Assembly (NCBI GenBank): GCA_947462335.1 | Contig: OX381721.1 | Location: forward strand, 8,370,001 to 8,434,000 | DNA: 64,000 nt | Source: Harmothoe impar | Taxonomy: Eukaryota > Annelida > Polychaeta > Phyllodocida > Polynoidae | Direction: 5' to 3' | Shown here: in pieces, positions 9,167-21,907 of the stretch | Layout of the letters: each line of letters starts with the position of its first letter | Numbering within the stretch: the stretch's first letter is position 1 | Notes under the pieces: generated by a model | Databases searched by the model: none | What the model was told of the DNA's origin: nothing | The model's input: only the letters and a program-made list of their open reading frames with translations | Translations under genes and position numbers: made by a program

Positions 9167-12100
9167 ATGACACAGTACGTATGCGAAAAGTGTTTCAAAA
9201 TGTTTAAAAGACCGTACAACCACGAGAGACACGTAGAAAATTGTAGAGTAGTACCTAAGTTTTGCCCTCTATGCGGCGAAGGCGATTGCCGAAAGATCGC
9301 CTGTCGACGCGAATCTCTGGACGGGGTGACCGTCCCTCCGCGCATATGTGATGTACCGAACGGGGAGGAAACGTTCACGGCGAATTGGCCTGCGATACAA
9401 ACGGGCGTCAGGATGCACGGGACTCGCGTGAGTGTAACAAACTTCAGGCTACCAACCGGCGAGTTGAGTGACGCTGTAGATACTATGCGTCGCATTCACT
9501 TGACACAAAGATTCAGATACAAAGTGGGTTTCTAGGTAGGCTTACTCTTACAACACAGAGAAGACAAGAGCAAACTGCGCTACTTTCACGCCTCCCAGAA
9601 CAACGCAACTCTCATACAACCGCTCCCTACTATAACTAATTCAGAAACTTTGGAAGAGCTCCTCTCAAAGATGGAAAACACCGTCGCTTGCGAGGAAGTA
9701 CGGAAACTTTGCGACGCTGACACCAAGTGGCACGTTCTTTTTCCTACCAATTTGAACATTTGCGTTTACATGGGACCGGGGGAATTCCCCATAGGCGGTA
9801 GGATCACTCAGGCCGGTTGAGTTGGAAAGAGAAGCGGCGTGTTAGATTTTCCCAACAAGGACAACCTCTGCATCTTCCGCTGCATTTCCTTTCACTTATA
9901 CAACACCAGCAAGCGCGCTTCAGATTTGTTACGTCAGTTCTGTCCCGCTGCCACACCTGAATCCTTTCCGGGTCTGAACATCCGCGACTTACCCGCGTTA
10001 GAGAACTTGTTTGACGTACAGATAGCGGTTTACACCGCGTCGCGTCAAGTGCCGGGGCGGAAGTTGAGAAGACGCGTTACTCTGATCAGACCGCCTTCCA
10101 GAACTCTGGCCGCCCGAGGTAAAGTCAACCTACACCTGACGGCGAAAGGCGGTTTGCACGTCTCTCTCGTCACGGACTTCAACGCGTACGCGGGCATATA
10201 CGAATGTTGCAAGTGTAAGGCGGCGTTCACCACCGAGTTCTTGCTGAAGAGACACAGGAACCAGCTTTCCTCTTGCCGACAAGTCAAGTTGCGCTACGTA
10301 GGTGGCATCTACCAAAATTTGAGAACGATTTTCGAAGCGCTAGCAGACTTCTCCATTTTTCCCCCCGACGGACATTCCGGAATCTACCCTTACAAGATCG
10401 CCTTCGATTTCGAGGCTTTCTTCAGACCGTGCAAAGAACCGTCGACGGAACACGTGTCCCTGCTGTGGGATCACGTCCCTTTGTCGGCTAGCGTCGCATC
10501 CGACTTTCCGGGGTGGGAGGGGCCCGTCTGCTTCGTCAGAGAATCCGACGCAGATTCCGACCCCTTGTTGGACCGAGTTTTAAATCACATAAACGAGAAC
10601 GCCAAAGTCATCGGGGAAGCTGTGCTAGAACTTTACCGACCGACCTTAGCGAAGTTAGATGCGGCGATAGGTGAAGCTCTCCTGCTGGAGGAGGCGACGT
10701 TCACCCCTTCTCCAGGCGGCTTCGCTGCGGCTCAGACCAGACACCCGTTAGTTCAACTGAAGAAGCGTCTTATGAGATACATCCGTCAAGCTCCAGTCGT
10801 GGGCTTCAACTCGGGGCGTTACGACTTGAACCTGATCAAAATACGCCTTCACTCGTTCTTCACCTCCGGAGACCGAAGAAACCAAGAATTCAGCGTCATA
10901 AAGAGAAGCAATCAATACTTGGCGGTTTACACACAGCACACGGTTTTCTTGGACGTAGTCAACTATTTGGCACCCGGTTACAACTACGCGACCTATTTGC
11001 GAGCTTTCACCAGGAACGAAGAGAAAGGTCACTTTCCTTACGAATGGATGACGTCTACCAGGAAACTGGCAAACAGAACGCTGCCACCGAGATCGGCTTT
11101 CGACAGCGAGCTGACGGGCGTCAAAATGTCCGAATCCGACTACGCCGCATGTCAGAAAGTTTGGTCCGACGAGAAGATGCAAACTATGGAAGACTACTTG
11201 ATCCACTACAACAACAAAGACGTCAAACCTTTCATAGAAGCTCTGAAAAATCATGCTAAATTTTTCCAAGATCGCGGCATTGACATGTTGAAAGACGGAG
11301 TTTCTCTCGCCGGTTTGACTTTACGGTTCCTCTTCCAAAACCTAGAAGACGCGTTCACAACGTTCCCCCAGTTCGACGCCGTCCTCCACGCTCTGATCAA
11401 AGAAAATCTAGTCGGCGGTCCTTCCATCATCTACCATAGATTTCACGAGAAGGGCACCACGCGGATAAGGGAGCACAAGTACGGCGAAGAAGCGAGACCG
11501 TGCCAACACATCCTAGGACTAGACGCTAACTCTCTGTACTTGCGCTGCATGAGCGAAGCGCACTGCACGGGCTATTACGCGGTGAGACGGCCCGAGACCG
11601 AGTTCAAGCCCGAAATTAGGCAAAGAAACTCTCACAGCGCTTTGGAGTGGTTACGCTTCGTAGAGCACGACCGCGACGTGAAACTGCGCCACGCTTTGAA
11701 CGGCGGCGAGATGGTTGTAGGCTGTCGGAGAATTCGCGTGGACGGGTTTCACGCGGCCTCTAATACGGTTTTCCAGTTTCACGGGTGTTGGTTCCACGCT
11801 CACGAGTGCATACCGTCGCACCGATATCAGTGCGCTTCACTGAGAGAGGAGAGACGCGACAGAACGACCAGAGTAAGTGCTTACTTGAAAGCGCTAGGTC
11901 ACAAGCTGGTCGTCGTGTGGGAGTGCGAATGGCGAGAGATGAAGCGTCGAGATGAGCGGGTCAAGGCCTCCCAACAACGCTGGAAGGTTGACGCTTTGAA
12001 AGTGTCTCGAAACGCGATGAGCGAGAGCGACATCCTTTCCGCTGTGAAAGAGGAGAAAATGTTCGGTTTAGTTCAAGTGGACATCACTACGCCGCCTCAC

Positions 12101-13291
12101 CTACGAGACTACTTCGAAGAAATGACCCCCGTTTTCAAGAACGCGACCGTTTCAAAATCGGACATAGGACCTCACATGTCAGACTTTGCGCAGGAAGAAA
12201 AGCTGTTGAACACGCCTCAGAGATGTCTGATAGGGAGTTACCACGGAAAAAATATTCTCTTGGGAATGCCGCTTCTCAAGTGGTATTTAGAGCACGGTTT
12301 GATAGTCACCAAAGTGCAGCTGGTGGTAGAATACCTACCTAAACGCTCCTTTGCCGGTTTCGCGGACGAAGTAACGGCGGCGCGAAGACGTGGCGACGTG
12401 AACGAGAACGAGAAAATTCTGTCAGACTGTTACAAGTTAATGGGAAACGCTACGTACGGTAAAACAATCTGCAACAAAGAAAAACACACGGCGGTGAGAT
12501 ACACTGACAGTCGGAAGTTCGAACTATTGGCCAATTCGTGGCGCTTCAAAAAGGCGTCCGAGTTGAGTTCCGATCTGTTTGAAGTCGAACTACAACCGAA
12601 AACAGTCAACAACAACCTCCCTATTCAAATAGGGTTCATGGTATACCAGTACGCGAAGTTGAAAATGTTAGAGTTCACATACGACTTCTTGGATAGATTC
12701 GTCGATCGGCGCGATTATGCCCTTTGTCAAATGGACACCGACAGTCTTTACATGGCTCTCAGCGGTGACACGTTGGATGACCTAGTCAAACCTCGCCTGA
12801 GAGAGACGTACTTCAGAGAGAAACGAAAGTGGCTTCCGACAGCGGTGTGCGACGATCACTTAGAGCTTTTCGTGAAGACAAAAACGGAAAGAGTGCGAGA
12901 ATGGTGTCCGCCGCCCGGCGGATGTTGTGAGAGACGGTACCTTCACGATCTGAGAACTTCGGGGCTTATGAAAGCGGAGTGGGAAGGTGACGGGATCCTA
13001 AGTCTCAACCCTGAGACTTACATTTGCTACGATCGAGTCAGCGACACCGGTGAAAGAAAATCCAAAAAATGGAGTGCAAAAGGCGTACAGAAGAAACAAA
13101 ACCCTCAGGAACCAGACGACTTCTTGGATGTTCTTCGCCAACGAAAAACTCTCATTGCTGTAAATAGAAACTTCAAAGTGGTGCGAAACAAAATGGTCAC
13201 CTACACCATAGAGAAAGACGGCGTGCGCTACTTGTATTATAAGCGTCGCGTGCATTCTGACGGTGTGACAACGAGTCCTTTAGAGATATGA
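9167..13291 (+). pseudogene. polB: Protein-primed family B DNA polymerase, two in-frame stops
   Basis: One frame of 1374 codons from ATG 9167 (context aaaacATGa) to TGA 13289-13291, broken by TAG 9533-9535 (codon 123) and TGA 9818-9820 (codon 218) with no frameshift. The 1150-codon distal part has no early ATG, so it needs the upstream start. Layout: N-terminal C2H2 finger (CEKCFKMF...HERHVENC); OTU-like motif DNLCIFRC (Cys 235) with a possible partner His 331; second C2H2 finger (~348-370); exonuclease I DFE (414-416), II FNSGRYD (N548, D553), III YNNKDV (Y681, D685); polymerase motif A LDANSLY (D786); an endonuclease-like insert HGCWFHAHEC (872-881) with WECEW (~918); 'VDITTPPHL...PVFKN', typical of protein-primed enzymes of this group; motif B NATYG (1094-1098); motif C MDTDS (D1190, D1192); C-terminal KGVQKKQ. 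It would copy the element from a terminal-protein primer. All catalytic residues seen are kept, so the inactivation looks recent. Confidence 0.9.
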
Positions 13292-13378
13292 AAAAAAAAA
13301 AAAAAAGCGTGTGCATCTTTTCAAAAATAGAGTGTTTATCAAGATTGAAAAAAAAATAAATAAAAAAAATAAAATAAA
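13292..13378 (+). terminator. A-rich 3' region with poly(A) signals after polB
   Basis: An A-run starts at the polB stop. AATAAA-type signals overlap at about 13350-13380 (aataaataaaaaaaataaaa), directly before the right TIR. Confidence 0.55.
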
Positions 13379-13925
13379 ATATTGTTGTGTTTTTATTTTC
13401 ATACGTCTTCTTTTACTAGTAAGTCGCGCAGTCTCTTAAAGCGTCACTCATGTGACGACGTCGCTTCCAGTCACGTGATCCTAAAGACCCTCACTTCCTA
13501 AACAAAAAACTTCTTCTTCCGCTCACGTGATCAATCAAGTCACTTCCGGTCACGTGATCCTCAATGAGGTCACTCACTTCCGGTCGGCCATTAGGTCATG
13601 TGACGTCACTTCCGCTCACGTGACTCATCAGGTCACTTCCGGTCACGTGATCCTAAATTAGGTCATATGACGTCACTTCCGGTCCCCTAAGTAGGTCAGT
13701 AGGTTACCCAGAATGCACCACTAATCCCCTAAGTAGGTCACTTCCGGTCACGTGACCAAATGGTGGCCTCTGATTGGCTGCAGGGTTACCCAGAATGCAC
13801 CACTAATCCCCTAAGTAGGTCACTTCCGGTCAAGTGACCAAATGGAGGCCTCTGATTGGCTGCATGTCGATTGAGTAATAAACAGTACTTAACTATAGTC
13901 CCGTTCCGATACATACTATACTACT
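13379..13925 (-). repeat. Right terminal inverted repeat
   Basis: Reverse complement of the left TIR, about 547 bp, ending inward at 'attgttgtgtttttattttc'. It has its own ~81-bp tandem duplication (around 13704-13865) carrying 'gttacccagaatgcaccac' twice, which the left TIR lacks. Confidence 0.85.
13460..13865. promoter_or_regulatory. Promoter-motif array in right TIR
   Basis: Mirror of the left array: repeated cacttccgg, tcacgtga, tgacgtca and ctgattggct (CCAAT on -). Two copies of tacccagaatgcacca (about 13705 and 13786) resemble the ZNF143/SBS core CCCAnAATGC. Reading outward or inward from either end would start from the same motif set. Confidence 0.55.
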
Positions 13926-13931
13926 GACGTC
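13926..13931. repeat. Putative target-site duplication, right
   Basis: GACGTC directly after the CT end, matching the left copy. It is a palindrome, so it does not by itself separate a target duplication from TIR extension. Confidence 0.6.
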
Positions 13932-14178
13932 ACTATACACGTCACTGCCCACAGCTGGTGCCGGGCGTGCTACCTCTACAGGCATAACAACCAGCAGCAA
14001 CCAGCGAACAGTAGCAGACGACAATTCGTCAAGTGGCGGTAAACGCGCTGTGTGACTTCACAGACTGTGGTGGTAACTTCTGAGGGTATGGGTTAAATCG
14101 TGCAGACGACGTAGGAGCCTGCCACCCTCCCTATAACCCCCTTCATACACGTGGATATGGACGTTATTCTACTGCAAT
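13932..14178. other. Right flank of the element, no gene
   Basis: Host sequence following GACGTC. It includes 'cactatacacgtcactg', which loosely mirrors the left flank (tgacgtgaaacacggtatgacgtc) and bears on the uncertainty of the element edge. Confidence 0.6.
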
Positions 14179-14423
14179 TTAACCCTGTAAGGACAGGGTG
14201 CTACCTCAGGGTTTCATCTTCATTTGTCGCCATGATGCACCAATGCAGCTCCGACGCGTAACTTGCCAGCGCTGCTTTGGCGCATCATGCATGCCGTTCA
14301 GGAGTGTATCAGCCCTATCGGGTTGACATCCCAGCACTAGAGTATTACTTACCAGGACTGCATTCCTGTATCATGACAACAAACCGACATTTATCATGCA
14401 GTATGCCACCAGTAAAGGGTTAA
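14179..14423. mobile_element. piggyBac-like MITE, copy 2
   Basis: Runs from TTAACCCTGTAAGGACAG to AGTAAAGGGTTAA, 245 bp. Shares 'gatgcaccaatgcagc', 'taacttgccagcgctgc' and 'gtatcatgac' with other copies. It starts only ~250 bp from the Polinton-like element. Confidence 0.8.
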
Positions 14424-17400
14424 CTTCCGTACATCTACACACGCACATGTTACTGTACGTCACGCACACGTCACCGTCACAGGACGCACCTGGCGGCATT
14501 CCCGTGAACTACGAGGACGTGTTGTTGTAGGAAATGTTCCACAGGTAGTTGGGGCTGGACGTTGGGATGGGGTGGGTGCAGGTAGGCTTGCGTTTTATGA
14601 TGAAAATGATATAAAAAGGTGGCATGACAATGGAGAATCATAGGAGAAATACTCATGATATTACATCACGATATTAGATCACAATCAACCTCCAAGGCAA
14701 GGAACAGAGTAAGGGGCATGGGCAACAGTTTTTAAGTCAGGGCAAAGGAGATTTCTAACCCTTTATTTTATGCCTTTACTTGGAGTTATGCGTTAGGTAT
14801 TTTTGGTGAAAGGTCATATCTGTATTGATTTTATGTTTCATCACTGGCTCATGACACGTCGTCTGTTTTTATGTCGACTGGTCAGGAGCATTTACAATTA
14901 AGCCAGCGGTGACTTTATAGTTCATAAAACATAGTTTTTGCACTTATCATTATATCTATAATGTTTTTCCTCGTTTTCGACATCTGGACTGCCATACATC
15001 TCTGTTTAGGGCAGGTCCTAAACTTAAGTATGTTTACACTGTGCTAAGAGGCATGTAGAGTAGCCTATACCCAATGTAAGCTCGTAAATGTCTTTACGTG
15101 AGCTATTCACGGTTGTGATGGGTGCATTGTGTGCCACACTCTAAGCGTCAGCCCTTTGTATATAAGCAGTCGTATAGCATACCCTATACTTCTCAATGTC
15201 AGTTAGTTGGTTGAACGTCAGTATTTACGTCACAATTACGCCAGTGCCGTTACGTCCTATGACTTATTGTGTCGTTAAAGTATCAGGGAATCAAATGTCA
15301 ATTGTGTAAGCACTTGACTATTCCCATATATCTTATATTACTAAATAGTCAGTAACTTTGTATGGAAATCGAATCATTACACCAGCATTTATACTATTGG
15401 AGACAAATTATACAAACTCACATAATCATTAGCCAGAAAATCGAAGGATGTCAACTTGTCTTGGGGGCATAGCTGATTCAACAACATACTATTATATAGA
15501 CTGCATTGGGGAACCATGTTGTCTATGGATGGCTATTAATAATTTATTTTCGGGGGAAACGACTAGGTAAAGTAAATAAACATGTCTGTAAAGCTCAAGC
15601 ACCTCCGTATGACAAAAAACAGATGCACCATTTTGATTTATCCCATATAGCATATATTTACCCAAACCCTCGTCAGTTCTGTCACCTGGGATAAATGACA
15701 CATATGGTACTTTCTGCATCTATCGTTGTACCTCGATGTCTGCCTCCTGGGCTGCCTCCCCATGTCAAGTGTGGCAAAACCATTAGTATTGCCCTTACAC
15801 TTTTTTTTTGAATTTTACTCACAAAAGTTGTACATGTACTGATGTCTAAAACACATGGTGACAACTCGCAAAACCTCAATTGCCACATCCATCCTGGGCA
15901 GACATAAGCTAGACTTGTTTAAGTCTTTGCAAACTAATGGAACAATGACTGAAAGCAACTAAATATGAAATCAAGTATAGCCTCCTCCCAAGTGATGTAC
16001 TTATGTACACTTATAATGTATAGCAAATGTTGCTCAATAAAGAAAGTTACTGTTGTCACGTCTCGACTGAAAACAGCAATCTAGTAAACGTCAAGGGACT
16101 TTCCCAATCCCATCATCATTCTCAGGGGGTTCTGTCGGTAGTTGTGGATAGTGCAGGGGTTGGGGAGGCCGTAAAATGTTCTTGGAGAAACAAAAACAAC
16201 CAAAACTGCCCCCCCCCCCATTATGTGCCATTATGTCGTATGTTGGTATAGACGGTGGGACATATACAGACAGCGGGGGGTGTCAGAGACCACGTCGCCG
16301 AAGAGGATCGACTTTCTACAATGTCTGATCACCTGTGACGTCACATCCTGTGTCTGATGTGACTTATACGTTACAGGAACGCATCTGTCAGGGTATAAGC
16401 TGTTTCATATTGCCCAGACAAGCTCCAAACAAAGGCATGTTTAGAAGTACGCAATGTAGAATATGAAGTTGATGCCTTGCATTTGGAGTAAATGTAGATT
16501 CTATAAGAAACCCCTCCCTCCTTATTCTCCTTCTATTAGATCTACAGTAGCCATATGTTGAAGGAAATTATTGTATATACAGAATTGCCCATTTTAATTT
16601 CTACATGTTGATAATGCAATGTTATCCATCGCAAACCTGTGATATTGGTACATATTGGCAGGTTTCCTATCAAGCACACCCCTGAGACCCCTGGAGGAAG
16701 ACTGCGCCCTGTCAGTAGAGGTCATCCTGCCTCCTGCATACAGACCTGCTGAGAAGTGCTTGGCAAAGTGGCTTCTCCACACCCCCTGGACACTCCCTAT
16801 GTATATACACACACCAGTACACATGGGGTGGGCAGGAGGAGGGTGCCTGAAGCCACAGTGTTAATCTACACCCCCTCCATCACCTACAAATGGTGCTATA
16901 CCCGCCCCTAGGGCTGACCACACCGCCAGGCCTGGTCTTGACTGGTCACTGCTAAACACAGGCAGGGGTCCTGATGATAACAGTTACTTTCCAGGTTGAC
17001 TCATGTGAACTATTTATTCTATATTTTAGGAATCTTCTCTAATTTCTATTGTGTTTTTACTCTTTATGTTAAGATTTGTGATTTACCTAGAACTCTCGAG
17101 GATACTCCTGTGTACTTGGTCCAATCATCCTCCCATGTAATTTGGGAATCAAGATGTAGTTATGTCCATGCTACATGTACCACTAGAAATGACTATCAGT
17201 AACTCCACATGGAACTTCTCAACTCACTTTACTCAGAAATCCAAGATGGTATTGCTGATGTCCAGTCCTGCCGCGGCAGCAATTGCATGACATGTGGATG
17301 GATAGCTCCTACTGACCACCCCCTCCAGGGCTGACCACCCCTAAACTAAGCCCACACCAAACGCCTCCAGTCCCCTCCTCCAGCTGACCCCTGACCTCAG

Positions 17401-20400
17401 GGTCACGTGGGGCAGGGTCCGGAGTGGGGGTGGGGGAGTTAATGGGGGTTGTATATTGGGTGGTGAAGTCTATATTAGAGCACTTATACTCTATCCAAGA
17501 CTTACTCTACTTTTACTGGGATTATCTAGGTTAGTCTGTTTCTGATACATGTTAATTACAAAAGTGTAATATAATGAAATGGAAATGAAACTTTTAAATA
17601 TCGCCCCTAATTTGTAAATGCTGTTCCAATGTTGTAATGCTGTGTTAACATCTGGTGGATGTTTCTTTATGTATATGCCATACCATTGCATTAGTAGTGT
17701 TGTTTTCATTTGGGGGAATCATCAGAACCACCAGCTAATAGAACGATAATTAATAGTTCAGCAATGGTTCCTAAGCGATGTTTGCTACAGCTACAACTGT
17801 TGGCCTTTTAGCAATGCCTGTTCACTGGTCACCAGTTGTAGGATGTCCATGCCTTGATTCATTCAAAGTATCGAAGTTGAAAACTACACACCTTCCTCAC
17901 ATAAATTAATCAAATATGTGCACACCAATCCTAATATTGTACAATTTACATTGCCATAGCGCGCATTTTCAAAATTCTATTGAAAATCCTTTCCTTGCAA
18001 ACTTCTGGGTAAGTTTTACACTGAGAAAACTTAAGGCTTTCCTCTAAATCCGCTACTGATCATTGCTACATTTCAGCAGCAATTCAGCTATGATATAATG
18101 ATAATCCACATAGTGCATGTACATACCACTGCCTACTGTCTGGGGATGTCCCTGTGAAGGTACTTACTGTGCCAGTTAACAGACATCTCCTCCTTGAGCC
18201 TGCAGGGTTGACAGCTTCCACTTTGTCTGCCAATGTCACTGATGGCCTCACTGACAGCAGACAAAATGGAGGCTGTAATTAATGGTCTCTGAGGGACCTT
18301 GGGGTGCAGGGACCGCTGCTGCCCCCTCGTGGAGGTTCTGGTCACACAGCTGTGTATAACAAGGGCTAAGAAAGGGTTGGGGGGGGGGGGAGGGGGGGCG
18401 GAGCTCTCCCAAAACCCATCAACCCACTCAACCAATCAGGATTGAGGTATATATATATATTGTATCTGAATCAGATTCCCTCACTTTCGGGGTTTGTTAT
18501 CATGGAACAGACCCCAGACATGAAATACTAATGAGAGTTCCCTCTGGTTATATTGTATTATCAAAGGGAAAGTTGGTGGACATTGGAAGCAACTAGTATT
18601 TGATAGTCCATTTGATTGTTCCCTTAATAATAAATGATATAGATTTAGAATTAGTACATTAATAAGTACATTTATACGTAGTTTCGTGTGCCAACTAAAG
18701 AGCAGAATAGACATGACATCGTTTCTACATGTACTGGGAAAATGTACCTTTTGTACACCCTGCGCTAATGTCCCTTTACACAGATTACATCACGAGAATT
18801 GAATGCAAACTACTTTAATTTAACAGTTATACTATCAGTAACAAGACACCCACAATACAGTGCAATATAGTTAATGAAAGCCTTCCCGACCACCACGACC
18901 ACTCCCACCCCATCCCCTTTCCACGACCACACTTGGAGATGACAATTCTCTGCATAATTCAGACACAATCATAATTAATTAGGTCATCTTAAGGACAGGG
19001 AAATTACCCTTCCCCAGCCTCCCCCAGTGTGCCCCTGAATAACTTAGTGTCCCGCCGACGGGGCGGCGCTAAACATCGGCCATTTAGCGCATTAAACTCA
19101 CAAGTGGCAGTCAATCTTAATTCTTGAACTGCGAGAAACTGCTTAAATAAGAATGGAGGAATTGTAATGGTAGGATGCCTGCTGTGGGAGGGGTGAATGA
19201 ATGGACAAAGGAGCCGTGGGGATTCTTCTTCCAATGGAGTAATGGTGAGAGGGTTGGGGTGAGGGAACGTGTATAGGGTTAAAGGAGAATAGAGATGTTT
19301 ATATCTGATAATGTCAAGAAGTAAGACCCCATCTACCCTACTACTCAAGACCCCCCCCCCCCCCGCAACCACCACTCAACTTCTTCTCCCATCCCTCAAC
19401 CTGTCTGCTTACTTGCCTTCTGTGTGCTCTCTTCCTTCCCTTCCTTCCCTTCCTTCCCTCCCTTCCTTCCCATCCCCTACCCCCTCCACCATCCCCTACC
19501 CCCCTACCCTCCCCGTGTCCCCAACCTTCTTCCATCTCCTCCTATACCTCCCCTTCTTCGTTTAACCCTCCCAACCTTCCTTCCTTCTGTCCTTCCTCCA
19601 TTCCGCCCTTCCTTTCTTCACTCTAACATCCCCTCGCTATCTTCATATATGCCATCCTCCCCTGCCCATCCACCCTTCCCTCCCTCTTCTACTGCCTCCC
19701 CCCCCTTCACAAACCCCCTTCACCCCCCCCCCCATTCTCCCACCACGCCCATCAACCGCCTACAATGCCCATGCAGACCCCCTGGGGAGCATGCTTCTTA
19801 AATCCGCTACATTTGATTACCCTGCCCCTTACAAGTGACGCCTGCCGTGTTAGAAATGACACTGACACTCTCCACATCTCCTACCACACTCAATTTCCGC
19901 ATCATCCGCCCGGCTCCCTCTATGACGTCCAATGACGTCATAAGCGCCATTATTGGTGACGCTGCGTCTGTTGTTTTTGGGCTGCGCCAATCAACAGCAC
20001 GCTGATTAGCGGGAGACAAAGGGGGTGTTTTAGAGGGCGTCTTTATAATTGACGTGAGCTTTCTTCCAGGGTTTGCATCTTGTGAAGTGAAGCACTGGAG
20101 GGGATGGGTGAGTGCGAGCTGGAAGTGAGATAGGTGATTTTTTCAAGTTGAGTCTCTTAGGGTTAACAGTGCATGATCCCCCCTCCCCACATCCGATATA
20201 ATAGCGTATGTTTCGGGTTCCGACGACCGAGCTCAGGAAAACAGAGAAGACCCTACCCCCTCTCTTTGCGGAATTTTGAAGTCATTTTCACATTTTTAGG
20301 CAATTCTTTACTATTTTGTGGAATCTTACCACCCCCCAGATTGCCTCAAGATACTTATTTATCTTTGACTGTTTAGATCCTACATCGGGGACCGGCATGC

Positions 20401-21644
20401 AGCATACGTCATGCCAGTAGAAAAGTCCAGTTGATAGTGATACTATTCTTCCTTGTGTAATATAGTGTTTCTGATTTAATTACATTTTAATCAAATAATG
20501 CACCATAGACATTGCAGTGGTATGGTAGAAATCCCAGTGTTAATCCTATGGGGGCCATCCCTGTGGTAGAATATTTACATCAAACATCGCAAGAAGGGTG
20601 GACCTGCCGGCTAGCTGTGAGAAATATGATGGGGTCGGTGTTGTTGGCCGGCCTAAGCTCTCCACAGTCAACCGGAAAGATAAGTCCACTCTTCACCCCC
20701 CCCCCCCAAATTCTCCATTTCCCCATCCCCCCCCCCCCTCCAGCCGCTCTCACTATTTGCGGCCACACATTCCGCCTTGTTGCTGTGATTGATTGGCGCT
20801 AAGCATGCCGGGAGGTCAGGAGGCGCGGTGTGCGCATGCTCGTCAGCAGCTTCCGGTTTGAGCTTTAAGTAAGTTCTCTGTAACATGGTTAACATGTCCT
20901 GGGGCGGGGATGAGTAACTCTTGTGGGGCTACAGCAAGAGCTGCTCAAAGGCCAGAGGAAAACCAGGAGGCATGCACTAGCAAAGGCTGTATCAGGCAGA
21001 ATTGGGTGAGAAAGGAAAACGTCTGAGAGCAGCTCAACGACGGGAGGGATTGGATCGAGGAGTGTAGCAATAATTATATTACAAGTAGGAGGCTTCATGA
21101 AAATTAAGATGAAGGAATCTGCCACTACTTAATACATGTGTTTGTTGCTAAGCCAGATAAAATTCAATGGCTGTAGATCAGCTTTTATATTTAGGGCCCA
21201 TTAGTACCCTCTGTGTTTGCTTCTGCCCTTGCTGTCATGACACAATGCACAATTCAGCTTTCTGACGCTGAAATTCTTTATATCCTATAGACAACCCCTG
21301 ATACCTTAAGACAGACCAGGTAACCCTACCTGTCAGTGAGTGCCATACCTGTCTCCTACCTGTTCACTGTCCCAATAGTGCTGACATGACCTAGGCCTTG
21401 TACTAACCTCTTGGTGTACCCCCACAACGCCCACACCCTTGTTCACAATCCAAACCAGGCAATGCTGTTGAAAAGGTATTTTTCTATATATGTCTCGCTT
21501 TCATCGGATGATTTCACAACCCTTCAATTAATCCTTCTTGTTGGATGGATAGGAATGTGCTAAACACGATCTAATGGATTTTGTTCCTGCAAAATCATCA
21601 TTCTTTGGTAAATAAAATCTACAGAACCTCGGAGAGAGAACACC
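14424..21644. other. Host intergenic or intronic DNA, no gene identified
   Basis: Mostly unique AT-rich sequence. Notable content: C tracts near 16206 and 20695-20740, a G tract near 18380, a pyrimidine-rich block at 19345-19760, and scattered short frames without domain or codon bias. Nothing supports a gene here. Confidence 0.6.
19345..19760 (+). repeat. Pyrimidine-rich low-complexity tract
   Basis: C/T-rich block with CTTCC units (19430-19470) and C runs. Reading frames on either strand are Pro/Ser/Leu or Gly/Arg low complexity. Confidence 0.8.
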
Positions 21645-21907
21645 TTAAACCTTTAGAGGGCAGCATAGTGCTCTAATACATTATTATGTCATGTATCACC
21701 ATCATGCATGGATGCAGCCCTGGCAACTTTTGCCAAGTAGCTGCGTTCACGTATCATGCCGACCCTATAAGGGTTTGGTACACTTCTGAGTGGTCATCAT
21801 GCTACGCTAGCAGACCCCCCCCCCCCCCCATGGCTGCATTCATGCTATCAAAGTAAACAATAACATACATAGCATGTTGAAGCGCTATGCTGCCTTTAAA
21901 GGGTTAA
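21645..21907. mobile_element. piggyBac-like MITE, copy 3
   Basis: TTAAACCTTTAGAGGGCAGCAT to ATGCTGCCTTTAAAGGGTTAA. The interior carries a 13-bp C tract at about 21817-21829. Confidence 0.8.

Larger units (their letters stand above)
4463..13925. mobile_element. 9.46-kb Polinton-like element with PolB, PC4-like and death-domain genes
   Basis: The ends match as inverted repeats: AGTAGTATAGTATGTATCGG at the left and its complement at the right. The hexamer GACGTC lies immediately outside both ends. AG...CT termini, ~6-bp target duplications, TIRs of several hundred bp and a protein-primed PolB are the Polinton/Maverick pattern. The element is about half the usual 15-20 kb and lacks a visible integrase, capsid, ATPase and protease. 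It may be a capsidless derivative, an integrated linear replicon, or a deletion form moved in trans. Gene order: death-domain protein (-), divergent control region, PC4-like protein (+), polymerase (+). Because GACGTC is a palindrome, the direct repeat could also be an outward extension of the TIR, so the exact edges may be off by some bases. Confidence 0.85.

Noticed and set aside
9533..9838. An intron removing the stops in polB
   Set aside because: The sequence between and around both stops stays in one frame and matches the polymerase N-terminal region; no good splice pair removes each stop.
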